Below, in pieces: positions 8,659 to 16,142 of a stretch of 64,000 bases of DNA. This DNA comes from Pontibacter cellulosilyticus (GTDB lineage Bacteria; Bacteroidota; Bacteroidia; Cytophagales; Hymenobacteraceae). Position numbers and translations under genes: made by a program. Within the stretch, counting starts at the first letter, position 1; the number at the start of each line of letters is the position of its first letter. The notes under the pieces are model-generated. The model saw only the letters and a list, made by a program, of their open reading frames with translations, was not told the origin of the DNA and did no database searches. The DNA lies in contig NZ_JACRVF010000002.1 in assembly GCF_014306105.1 (NCBI RefSeq), positions 661,052-725,051 on the forward strand, written 5' to 3'.

Positions 8659-9330
8659 TTACATCATCCTAAAACCTACTGGTGCAGTCACGCAAAAGTC
8701 TTGCGCCTTACCACTTAAAGTTGGCGGGCTTGCGAGTTTAAGTTTCCTGATAACCCGAACTGCTTCTTTATCCAAGAGCAGATGCTTGCCTTGTTGCACA
8801 GTAATATCCTCAATTTTACCATCCTTAGTGATAGTGAAGTTCACGAGCACCGTCCCTTGTATACCTTCTCTTAAGGCGCCAGCAGGATAGACAATGTTAG
8901 TCCCTAAAAAGTAATTGAACGACTTTTCTCCTGTTGCTATTTTGGGTGCTTTATACCCTATACTATCGTTGTCTGCAAAGTAGTCGCTGATGATAAGTTT
9001 CTGTGCACCAATACATTGATCGCCTGAATATTCAAGTGTGAAGTTATAGTCTATGGGTTTAGGGCCGCTGCCATACTGTATAATCCAGACCCCGACAGGT
9101 TCGGCACCTCTGTAAGTTTGGCTTCTGATGATTTCATCTTTCCTTAAGTTCTTAACTGCATTTGTCACGCTTCCGTCTGCGTGCCGGGTTTCTATTTTGG
9201 CGTAGGCTGCCTTCTCTTTTGGTGTTTCCTTTCTCAGAGACTGATCTTTGAAATAGCGCTCACTTGTTTCCTGCGCCATACTGGCTGCAGGTATAACCAG
9301 AAGTATAAAGAGTAAAATATGCTTCATCAT
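8659..9330 (-). CDS. TonB C-terminal domain protein (periplasmic)
   Basis: A 223-residue exported protein: signal peptide MMKHILLFILLVIPAASMAQ, a middle region of unknown fold (about 25-130), then a TonB_C-like domain with GTVLVNFTITKDGKIEDITV and the helix LDKEAVRVIRKL. True TonB proteins have an N-terminal membrane anchor and a Pro-rich spacer. Both are missing here, so this is a secreted TonB-like module of the kind common in Bacteroidota rather than the energy transducer itself. It is probably co-transcribed with the next two reverse-strand genes (gaps of 42 and 47 bases). Confidence 0.75.
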   Translation of the reverse strand: MMKHILLFILLVIPAASMAQETSERYFKDQSLRKETPKEKAAYAKIETRHADGSVTNAVKNLRKDEIIRSQTYRGAEPVGVWIIQYGSGPKPIDYNFTLEYSGDQCIGAQKLIISDYFADNDSIGYKAPKIATGEKSFNYFLGTNIVYPAGALREGIQGTVLVNFTITKDGKIEDITVQQGKHLLLDKEAVRVIRKLKLASPPTLSGKAQDFCVTAPVGFRMM

Positions 9331-9372
9331 AATGTAGTTTGTTTTATAGCCAATGCCTGTGCTAAGGTAGTT

Positions 9373-9789
9373 TTAAACACTGTGGGTTTTGCCGTGCGTT
9401 TCTTGCTTTTTGCCCTTATTCAGGATTACCCAGATTAGAATAGAGAAAGAGACGGTGACCAGTGCAAAGAATTTCTCGAAGTATGTTTCTGCCACAATAT
9501 TACCTATGGTATTCAAAGTAAATATGACCAGGAATATCCACAAGATCGCGTTCACCATTTTAAGAGGTAAGATCTGCCGAACGTATCCTCCTTTTATCAT
9601 CAGAACGAAGCCTAAGAACAAATTAACAGCTATTGATATGGATTCAAAAGCATACATTTCTGCTTCGCTTTTCAATCTTCCGCCCCATGTAATTTCATAA
9701 GGGACTAACTTCAAAAGAATGCTCAAATGGAATACCGTAATAGCAGCGATCAGCCATAGTAATATATTGACTGCAGTTATTTTATTCAT
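9373..9789 (-). CDS. four-helix integral membrane protein, unknown
   Basis: A 138-residue protein with four hydrophobic segments at about 5-27, 47-66, 77-99 and 104-125 and a short basic C-terminus. I do not recognise a family. Codon and base use are more AT-rich than in most of the window, as in the lipoprotein gene upstream of it. It has no copy of the iterated AAGTATA motif. Confidence 0.65.
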   Translation of the reverse strand: MNKITAVNILLWLIAAITVFHLSILLKLVPYEITWGGRLKSEAEMYAFESISIAVNLFLGFVLMIKGGYVRQILPLKMVNAILWIFLVIFTLNTIGNIVAETYFEKFFALVTVSFSILIWVILNKGKKQETHGKTHSV

Positions 9790-9836
9790 GGTGCGACTAT
9801 TATTTTAGAAGTTGAATGGTTTGGCTAAAGCACATT

Positions 9837-10937
9837 TTAATGTGTTTTAGGTGTGGTTTGAGCATTAGCTTTTATTCTTGTATACATTTCACTACCACCT
9901 GTACTGATATACAGATTATCCCTGAAAATAAATGGCTCACCTAACCCGTATTCAAACTCAGTTTTCTCGGTAACCTTTCCTTCCATACTAACAGAATAGA
10001 AGGTTCTATCATATGTACCGAAAACAATTTCCCCATTGAAAAGTAAGATTCTGGTACTCGGATAGTCCTTTTGGAGATTTACTGACCAGATAATATCTCC
10101 ATTTTTAGGGTTAAGACATAATAAACCATATTTATATGATGCAATAAACAGCTTGCCATCAATGTAATAAGGTTTTAAATGTGTATTTGGGTAAGTCTGC
10201 CTTTCCCAAATCATATTTCCACTTTTTAAATCTATTGCTTTTGTAAAACCATTGGCATAAGAGGAATCTAAGTTGATGAATACCTTGCTATTACTAACTT
10301 CTGCCTCGCTGGTTAAATAATTTGGAGTTGGGAAGTTCCATTTTGTCTTTCTGGTTTCCACGTTTATGCAATAAAGGCTGCTGCCTTCGTTGTCCTTGTA
10401 ATCAAAATCGCCGACAACAAGCATACTGTCAACCAAGATCGGGTCGCTGGAGGAAAGCATTTGATATTGCGGAACGATGGACCAGACGCGGTTGCCTGAA
10501 CTTTGCTCAAAGGCAAATAATCCTCTGCTATTGACGGAACCGATCAATTGGGATTTATAGGGAATTAAGGTATGGCCGATCTTCTGACCAGTTTTTTGCT
10601 TCCATTTTAAATTCCCGAGCGTATCGTAAGCAAAAATGGAATCCCTCCCCCCGATATAAATTTCTTCACCAATTATTAACGGTTTCTGGCCTTCATAATT
10701 TGGTAAGGCCGGTTTAATCCAAATAACCTTACCAGTTAATAAATCTGCTTTGAATAGTTTTTCATTCAGAGTTAAACCATAAATTTTATTTCCCTTAATT
10801 ATTAATGAGGTCGCATTCCAATCTAAATCCGTTTGAGTCCAAATCTTCTTAAATCCTTCTCCATAGTTTTTTTTCTCTTCAGACTTACAAGAAGTAAGAG
10901 TCAAAATCAACAATAAGAAGACCCACAGTTTATTCAT
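9837..10937 (-). CDS. PQQ-type beta-propeller lipoprotein
   Basis: A 366-residue predicted lipoprotein: signal ending in LTLTSC (lipid-modified Cys17) followed by repeated propeller blades with the PQQ pattern (LLTGKVIWIKP, YDTLGNLKWKQK, SSGNRVWSI, ETRKTKWNF, KSGNMIWERQ, KNGDIIWSVN). The fold resembles BamB, but BamB's neighbours are absent and this subgroup is usually of unknown function. The gene is AT-rich (my count for 10001-10100 is 37 G+C of 100), and no AAGTATA/TATACTT occurs in the 1.8 kb from about 9310 to 11130. Both features suggest a later arrival. Confidence 0.75.
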   Translation of the reverse strand: MNKLWVFLLLILTLTSCKSEEKKNYGEGFKKIWTQTDLDWNATSLIIKGNKIYGLTLNEKLFKADLLTGKVIWIKPALPNYEGQKPLIIGEEIYIGGRDSIFAYDTLGNLKWKQKTGQKIGHTLIPYKSQLIGSVNSRGLFAFEQSSGNRVWSIVPQYQMLSSSDPILVDSMLVVGDFDYKDNEGSSLYCINVETRKTKWNFPTPNYLTSEAEVSNSKVFINLDSSYANGFTKAIDLKSGNMIWERQTYPNTHLKPYYIDGKLFIASYKYGLLCLNPKNGDIIWSVNLQKDYPSTRILLFNGEIVFGTYDRTFYSVSMEGKVTEKTEFEYGLGEPFIFRDNLYISTGGSEMYTRIKANAQTTPKTH

Positions 10938-11071
10938 TTGAAATTTGCTCTAACTAACGGCTAACAGGAGTACCTACTCCTACTACCTCCACTATATGTG
11001 GAGGCGCTTTATCAGAATATCATTGCCGAAAGGCACATCAGCTTAATTCAGCATTAATTTAGCAAAATAAA

Positions 11072-11719
11072 CTACAACTGCGCATTAATAAGTTGCAGCG
11101 TTTCCAGATGCAAAGTATGGCCACCTTCAAAAGTATAAATGCGTGGAGAGATGTCAAGCTGAGCCATCAGCTGTTGTTTGCGGTCTAAGGCTTGTTGGGT
11201 GATAAATTCGTCTTGCGTGCCATACACCATAGCTACCGGTAAACCTGCAAACGCGGCTTTACCCATGGCAAAATCTATGTCTTCGGGAAAAGAGGCGGCC
11301 CAAAGTATAAGCCGGTGCACTGGTATACTTTCGGTGGCAAGCCAGCGGCTTACAGTAGCCCCACCCTGCGAGAAGCCCAGCACCGTTACACGTACATTTT
11401 TCGGTAGCTGCTGTAGCAGTTCATGTAGCAGCAGGTTCAGGTAAGCTGCCTGGTCCTCAATTTCAGAAAGGCGGTCTTCTTTGGTCATCCAGGTGGCACC
11501 TACGCGGCCAGAAAAGCCATCCAGGTAAAACCGCGACAAAGCTTCCGGTGCCACCACTACAGTTTTGCCGTTATCCAGCACACTAAAATGGCGCAAAAAG
11601 TAACGTGCCAGCTGTCCATACCCGTGGCACACAATCCATAGGTCCTGCACCTCATCAGAAGGAGTGCCTAACGTGTAATACCGGGCAGTACGCGGGACAA
11701 CAAGACTGTGCTCTGTCAT
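11072..11719 (-). CDS. alpha/beta hydrolase (phospholipase/carboxylesterase type)
   Basis: A cytosolic serine hydrolase of the carboxylesterase/PldB-like group. Visible are LWIVCHGYGQ (oxyanion region), the nucleophile elbow GFSQGG, a VYGTQDEFI segment with the catalytic Asp, and GGHTL with the catalytic His. The frame is open to an ATG at 11770, but homology to this group starts at MTEHSLVVPRTARYY, so the ATG at 11719 (215 residues) was chosen. It lies downstream of cdd on the same strand with a gap of about 108 bases. The substrate is unknown. Confidence 0.82.
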   Translation of the reverse strand: MTEHSLVVPRTARYYTLGTPSDEVQDLWIVCHGYGQLARYFLRHFSVLDNGKTVVVAPEALSRFYLDGFSGRVGATWMTKEDRLSEIEDQAAYLNLLLHELLQQLPKNVRVTVLGFSQGGATVSRWLATESIPVHRLILWAASFPEDIDFAMGKAAFAGLPVAMVYGTQDEFITQQALDRKQQLMAQLDISPRIYTFEGGHTLHLETLQLINAQL

Positions 11720-11827
11720 TGGTTCGGGTTTAGAAATTGAGCAGTCTGCTAATGAAGATTTATACTTCACTTGATGAATTACTTCTTCTAAAAGCGACTA
11801 ACTCAGAACTCAGAATTCGAGACTAAC

Positions 11828-12310
11828 CTACAGGCTTTCGCGGTTAAACTGGAAAGGCAACAGGTCGGCTACAGACTTAAAGCGGTAAAAATTGCCGTCG
11901 GGGCCTTGCAGCAATACAGGTATAACCTCGCCTTGTTTGTGCTCATACTCGGCCATTACCTGGCGGCAGGCGCCACAGGGCATAGCAGGCAAAAACGAAG
12001 CATCTTCTCTGCGGCGGGCAGTTACGGCCAGTAGCTTTATCTTTTCGTTCGGGTGGTGCGCGCTAAAAGCAAAAAGTGCGGTACGCTCTGCACATAATCC
12101 TGATGGATAGGCTGCGTTTTCCTGGTTGCTTCCTTTAAACATGGTGCCATCTTCCAGCACCAGCGCAGCGCCTACTAAAAAGTTAGAGTAAGGAGCGTAA
12201 GCATCGCTGGCAGCCTGTTGGGCTAAATCCATGGCCTTGCGTTCCTGGTCGGTTAGTTCATTGGGTTCCAGCACATCAATGCTGATATTTATATTCAGTT
12301 CACTTGCCAT
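11828..12310 (-). CDS. cdd: cytidine deaminase
   Basis: Cdd converts cytidine and deoxycytidine to uridine forms for pyrimidine salvage. At 160 residues it is a normal single-domain tetrameric type. The zinc site is complete: Cys73 and the proton-shuttling Glu75 in GLCAERTAL, then Cys112 and Cys115 in MPCGACRQ. Substrate residues of the NQENAAYPSG loop are also present. Other pyrimidine genes in the window (pyrD, pyrF, the nucleoside phosphorylase) are not linked to it. Confidence 0.95.
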   Translation of the reverse strand: MASELNINISIDVLEPNELTDQERKAMDLAQQAASDAYAPYSNFLVGAALVLEDGTMFKGSNQENAAYPSGLCAERTALFAFSAHHPNEKIKLLAVTARRREDASFLPAMPCGACRQVMAEYEHKQGEVIPVLLQGPDGNFYRFKSVADLLPFQFNRESL

Positions 12311-12436
12311 TTCGTAGCGAATAGGTCATAAAAGTGGAAAAGGGCTATAAATTTAAGGTAATATTCTGAGAAAACCATACTTAAGGTTGGCCTTGCGTAC
12401 AGTATTAGCTAAATTAAGCCAAAACAACGCTGCACT

Positions 12437-13780
12437 ATGAAAAGAATCCTGTTGCTTGGAGCCGGCCGCTCCGCCTCTTCCCTGATTGCTTATCTGTTAA
12501 ACAATGCTGCTCCCGAAAACTGGCACCTTACCATTGGCGATATCACGGTAACGCACCTGCGCCCTGTATTAGAGCCTTTTAGCTTTGCCGAAGCCATTGT
12601 TTTTGATGTGCACGACGAAGCACAAAGAGCTGAAGAGGTTGGCAAAGCAGACCTGGTGATTTCGCTGCTGCCGGCTGTGTTTCATATTCAGGTAGCCAAA
12701 GAGTGCCTTGTGCAGGAGAAAAATTTAATTACAGCCAGCTATGTTACGCCAGAGTTTCTGGAGCTGCACCAAGAGGCACAGGAAAAGAACCTTACCATAC
12801 TAATGGAATCTGGCCTGGACCCGGGAATAGATCACATGTCGGCGATGCAGATTATCCGTCGCATACAGGCTGAGGGTGGCACGTTAACATCCTTCAAATC
12901 CTTTACAGGCGGCTTGGTGGCACCCGAATCCGATACAAACCCGTGGCGCTATAAGTTTACCTGGAACCCCCGTAACGTAGTGCTGGCAGGGCAGGGTACA
13001 GCCAAGTACATCAAGAACGGAGCTTACAAGTATATCCCGTACCACCAGCTCTTCCAGCGAACCGACGAATTCTACGTAGATGGCTACGGCCATTTCGAAG
13101 GGTATGCTAATCGTGACTCCCTGAGCTACCGGGAGCCTTACGGTCTGCTAAACATTCCCACAATGTTGCGAGGCACCCTTCGCCGCCCCGGTTATTGCCA
13201 AGCCTGGGACGTATTTGTGCAGCTAGGCCTCACCGACGACAGCTATACTTTAGATAACTCTGAAGGCATGACTTACCGCAGCTACCTTGAGGCATTTCTG
13301 CCTCCTGCCACTGATGGCCAAAGTATAGAAGAGTGCCTGAGTTTATACCTGGGTATACCTCTAGAGGGTGATGTGATGCATAAACTGGCTTGGCTAGGCT
13401 TGTTTAGTGATAAACCTGTAGAGCTTGCCGGCGCCACTCCTGCCCAAGTATTGGAGAAGATCTTAAAAGAAAAGTGGACGTTAAGCCCCGGTGACAAAGA
13501 TATGATCGTGATGCAGCACCTGTTTGAGTACGAACTGGACGGTGAGAAACGCGAGATAACCTCTTCGCTGGTAGCCATCGGCGACGATGAAATTCAAACG
13601 GCCATGGCGAAAACAGTTGGCTTGCCTGTGGGTATACTTGCCAAACTCATGCTTCAGGAGCGAATCTCTCATCGTGGTGTGGTGATACCTATATATTCGG
13701 AGTTGTACGAGCCGGTGCTGGAGGAGCTAAAGGAGTTCGGGATTGACTTTGTGGAGCAGGAGCGAGTGATGGTGAGTTAG
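12437..13780 (+). CDS. saccharopine dehydrogenase-family reductase
   Basis: A 447-residue NAD(P)-dependent reductase. The Rossmann start MKRILLLGAGRSASSLIAYL, the LVISLLPAVFH and ITASYVTPE segments, MESGLDPGIDHM, and the FKSFTGGLVAPESDTNPWRYKFTWNPRNV block match saccharopine dehydrogenase (glutamate-forming) and the related lysine-degradation enzymes. The reaction interconverts saccharopine with aminoadipate semialdehyde and glutamate. No other lysine-pathway gene is adjacent, so in vivo use is open. A REPIN-like element follows its stop. Confidence 0.85.
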   Translation: MKRILLLGAGRSASSLIAYLLNNAAPENWHLTIGDITVTHLRPVLEPFSFAEAIVFDVHDEAQRAEEVGKADLVISLLPAVFHIQVAKECLVQEKNLITASYVTPEFLELHQEAQEKNLTILMESGLDPGIDHMSAMQIIRRIQAEGGTLTSFKSFTGGLVAPESDTNPWRYKFTWNPRNVVLAGQGTAKYIKNGAYKYIPYHQLFQRTDEFYVDGYGHFEGYANRDSLSYREPYGLLNIPTMLRGTLRRPGYCQAWDVFVQLGLTDDSYTLDNSEGMTYRSYLEAFLPPATDGQSIEECLSLYLGIPLEGDVMHKLAWLGLFSDKPVELAGATPAQVLEKILKEKWTLSPGDKDMIVMQHLFEYELDGEKREITSSLVAIGDDEIQTAMAKTVGLPVGILAKLMLQERISHRGVVIPIYSELYEPVLEELKEFGIDFVEQERVMVS

Positions 13781-13815
13781 TGAGGTTATTCTTTTAGCTT
13801 GTTATTCTGCTTTTC

Positions 13816-14020
13816 TGCAGCACCGGGTCCAACCACCCCTAACCCCTCCTTATCCAAGGCGGGGAACTCTGCAGTTACCATTGCCAAAGTATAAGCTCTC
13901 AATATCTTTACAAGATGATATGAGAACAGCAGGAACTCTTAAGAAGAGATAAGAAGTAGTAAGTATAAATTCCCCGCCTTGGATAAGGAGGGGCTAGGGG
14001 TGGTTGGACTAGGTGCTGCA
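13816..14020. repeat. REPIN-like element 1 (inverted pair of a GC-rich hairpin)
   Basis: Two 50-base arms (13816-13865 and 13971-14020) are inverted complements with about 47 of 50 matches and flank a 105-bp interior. The core of each arm, CCCCTCCTT-ATCC-AAGGCGGGG, folds into its own hairpin, with outer sequence CCAACCACCCCTAA. An inverted pair of REP-type hairpins is the layout of a REPIN. It lies between the convergent saccharopine dehydrogenase and trmN6 genes and fills most of the 300-bp gap. The interior contains two AAGTATAA motifs and no ORF. A related copy is at 26453-26661. Confidence 0.75.
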
Positions 14021-14080
14021 CAAAGCAAGTATTGGGAATCGCGCACACTTGAAACAGCCAGTGCATGAAGTTAAGCTGGA

Positions 14081-14797
14081 CTAAAATATCAAATAATACT
14101 CTTTCAGCAACTCTATAAATGCGGGAGAATAAGCCACTCCATCCATCTCTCTTATTGCTATTTGATCAACAGTTGCTGCAGGCACAGCATCAAAAGTATA
14201 AGTCTGTATATGCCGAATACATTTGCCGCCTACCTTAGTATAAACCTCCAAAGTATGAGCAAGGTGTAAATCATACTTCTGCGCCAGCTTCTGGAAAAGT
14301 ATAGCCTCAGGTGGCGGTAAGAGTAAGTATAACTTTCCAGAGCTGGTCAGGTGCTGTTGTGCGAAGCGAAGTATCTCCTCAAAAAACACCTGTTCTACAT
14401 GTCGGGCAGCGTTGATGGCAGCATCCGGAGACTTAAGCGAGGAAATGAAAAAAGGCGGGTTAGAAAGTATAATGTCGTAGCGCTGCTGCTTGTGTGCAGC
14501 AAACTCCTGCAACGACTCAGGGTGCAGCTTTAGTCTGCCGGCCCATGGGCTGATTGAGAAGTTCTCCTGTGCCTGCTGTTGCGCCTCCGGGTTGATCTCC
14601 ACGGCATCTATACTTGCCTGGCTGCGCTGGGCTACCATCAGGGAAAGCAAACCGGTTCCTGCTCCAATGTCAAGTATGTGTGCTGCACCGGCCACATCCA
14701 ACACAGCACCAAACAAACAGGAGTCGGTGCATACTTTCATAGCGCACTTATCCTGCTCTATCCTGAACTGCTTAAACTGGAAGTATGAGTTGGCCAC
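14081..14797 (-). CDS. trmN6: tRNA1(Val) A37 N6-methyltransferase
   Basis: A 238-residue SAM-dependent methyltransferase of the YfiC/TrmN6 type, which methylates N6 of A37 in tRNA1(Val). It has the N-terminal FKQFRIEQDKCAMKVCTD block specific to this family, SAM motif I LDIGAGTGLLSLM, the acidic motif II VEINPEA, and the N6-adenine catalytic motif SNPPFF. It is convergent with the upstream plus-strand gene across the REPIN-like element and is followed on the same strand by no close partner. Confidence 0.88.
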   Translation of the reverse strand: MANSYFQFKQFRIEQDKCAMKVCTDSCLFGAVLDVAGAAHILDIGAGTGLLSLMVAQRSQASIDAVEINPEAQQQAQENFSISPWAGRLKLHPESLQEFAAHKQQRYDIILSNPPFFISSLKSPDAAINAARHVEQVFFEEILRFAQQHLTSSGKLYLLLPPPEAILFQKLAQKYDLHLAHTLEVYTKVGGKCIRHIQTYTFDAVPAATVDQIAIREMDGVAYSPAFIELLKEYYLIF

Positions 14798-14802
14798 TTG
14801 GG

Positions 14803-14874
14803 AAATTATGAATTATAAATGGAATACAAGGTGTACAAAAGCAACTCATAATTAATAATTCAGCACTCATAATT
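14803..14874. repeat. AT-rich inverted word repeat
   Basis: Words of the form aattatgaattataa (14803-14818) recur inverted as cataattaataattc and cataatt (14848-14874) in the gap between trmN6 and rnhA. It is one of several intergenic hairpins built from short repeated words in this window. Confidence 0.4.
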
Positions 14875-15337
14875 AAAGCGAGTTGTACATCCCCGACTCG
14901 AAGCCTTCGTCGATGAGCAGGTTAGGGGAGAGGGCGCTGGCTACGGCCAGTTCGTCGCAGCGTTCGTTTTCGGGATGGCCGGCATGGCCGCGAATCCAGA
15001 CAAACTTCACGTTATGGTTCTTGTATACTCGTAGAAAGCGCGACCACAAATCAGCGTTGGCTTTGCCTTTAAAGCCTTTCTTTTGCCAGCCAAACACCCA
15101 GCCTTTTTCCACGGCATCCACTACATACTTTGAGTCGGAGTAGATAGTAACAGGAATGCCGGGTTTGGTAATTGCCTCCAGCCCAACAATCACTGCCAGC
15201 AACTCCATGCGGTTATTCGTTGTTTTCCTGAAGCCCTGGCTTATTTCTTTCTCGTGCTGTTTCCAGCGAAGTATAACGCCATAGCCTCCCGGGCCAGGGT
15301 TTCCACGTGAAGCACCATCGGTAAACAGTTCGATCAT
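14873..15337 (-). CDS. rnhA: ribonuclease HI
   Basis: RNase HI cleaves the RNA strand of RNA-DNA hybrids (primers, R-loops). The 154-residue protein has the D-E-D-D catalytic set: Asp7 in LFTDGASRGNPGPGG, Glu45 in NNRMELLAV, Asp68 in YSDSKYV and Asp128 in ENERCDELA. It also has the His118 loop IRGHAGH and the basic handle GWQKKGFKGKANADLW. It is on the same strand as trmN6 and marC, but the AT-rich gaps of 75 and 70 bases on either side make co-transcription uncertain. Confidence 0.96.
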   Translation of the reverse strand: MIELFTDGASRGNPGPGGYGVILRWKQHEKEISQGFRKTTNNRMELLAVIVGLEAITKPGIPVTIYSDSKYVVDAVEKGWVFGWQKKGFKGKANADLWSRFLRVYKNHNVKFVWIRGHAGHPENERCDELAVASALSPNLLIDEGFESGMYNSL

Positions 15338-15341
15338 GTAT

Positions 15342-15403
15342 TTAAATGAGTGAATGAGCGAATGAGTTATTGTCTAATGTTTAAATGACTCATACACTCA
15401 GTC
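15342..15403. repeat. intergenic inverted repeat of GAATGAGT words
   Basis: The 70-bp gap between marC and rnhA contains the tandem words aatgagtgaatgagcgaatgagt and, further on, the complement actcatacactcagt, giving an imperfect hairpin. No gene or promoter box is seen in it. Confidence 0.4.
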
Positions 15404-15407
15404 AAAA

Positions 15408-15968
15408 TTACAAATTAGTTTTAAAGAGCTTAATGGCGATGGCCAGCAGTATGATACCGAAAACTTTTCGGAGTACGTTAGCGCCGTCTTTGCCCAATTT
15501 ACGCTCTATCCAGCTAGATGCCTTCAGCACGATGTATACAAACACCAGATTTAGCACAATGCCTACCAGCACGTTTGGCAGCGAGTAAGCAGCGCGTAGC
15601 GAGAGCAGCGTAGTCATAGTACCGGCACCAACAATAAGCGGGAAGGCCAGGGGCACAATAGAACCGCTCTTCGACTCGGGATCAGAATGGAAAAAGTCTT
15701 TGCCGAGGATCATCTCCAAACCAATTAGGAAAATAATAATAGCACCTGCCATGGCAAACGACTGAAAATCGATACCAAACAGCTTTAGTATAGACTGACC
15801 CAGAAACAGGAAAGCGATCATCAAAACGCCAGAGATAATAGTTGCTTTCTCAGACTCTATTTTTCCTTCGCGCTTGCGCAGGTCTATGATGATCGGGATG
15901 GATCCAAGAATGTCGATAACGGCAAAAAGGGTAAGCGTAACAGAGGCTATCTCTTTTAAGCTAAACAT
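15408..15968 (-). CDS. marC: MarC-family integral membrane protein
   Basis: A 186-residue inner-membrane protein with six hydrophobic segments and the MarC/UPF0056 pattern: SVTLTLFAVIDILGSIPI at the N-terminus, FAMAGAIIIFLIGLEMILG in the middle, SIVPLAFPLIVGAGTMTTLLSLR, and VLRKVFGIILLAIAIKL at the C-terminus. The family was once linked to antibiotic resistance in E. coli, but that was not upheld and its function is unknown. A TAACTTTG box lies 47-54 bases upstream, inside an inverted-repeat element. Confidence 0.88.
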   Translation of the reverse strand: MFSLKEIASVTLTLFAVIDILGSIPIIIDLRKREGKIESEKATIISGVLMIAFLFLGQSILKLFGIDFQSFAMAGAIIIFLIGLEMILGKDFFHSDPESKSGSIVPLAFPLIVGAGTMTTLLSLRAAYSLPNVLVGIVLNLVFVYIVLKASSWIERKLGKDGANVLRKVFGIILLAIAIKLFKTNL

Positions 15969-15973
15969 GGTTC

Positions 15974-16140
15974 TGAGTTAAAGAATTAGAAAGTTAGAAA
16001 GTTAAAGAGGTGCCCAAAGTTAGGCAAAATGTGGTAGAAGAAAGTTAGAATCGGAGTTGGATATTGATTAGAGTGCCTGTTTTAGTATATATCTGAATGC
16101 ACAACTCCTAAACTTTCTAACTCCAAAACTCTTTAACTCA
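15974..16140. repeat. 167-bp element bounded by 35-base inverted repeats
   Basis: The left arm (15974-16008, starting tgagttaaagaattagaaag) and the right arm (16107-16140, ending ctctttaactca) are imperfect inverted complements. They match over TGAGTTAAAGA at the ends and AGTTAGAAAGTT in the middle. About 98 bp lie between them, including the marC -7 box. It fills the gap between the SerC-like gene and marC. No ORF is present, so it may be a small non-autonomous element or a long hairpin. Confidence 0.5.
16015..16022 (-). promoter_or_regulatory. -7 box (TAACTTTG) for marC
   Basis: CAAAGTTA on the plus strand reads TAACTTTG on the reverse strand, about 50 bases before the marC start. It fits TAnnTTTG. 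Confidence 0.45.
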
Positions 16141-16142
16141 TA

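Noticed and set aside
8659..9330. The TonB-domain protein as the TonB energy transducer
   Set aside because: It has a cleavable signal peptide rather than an anchor and lacks the Pro-rich spacer, and no exbB/exbD genes are adjacent.
10986..11004. CCTCCAC-TATAT-GTGGAGG hairpin as a terminator
   Set aside because: It is a perfect 7-bp stem, but no T tract follows on either strand. It is recorded only as a small hairpin of unknown role.
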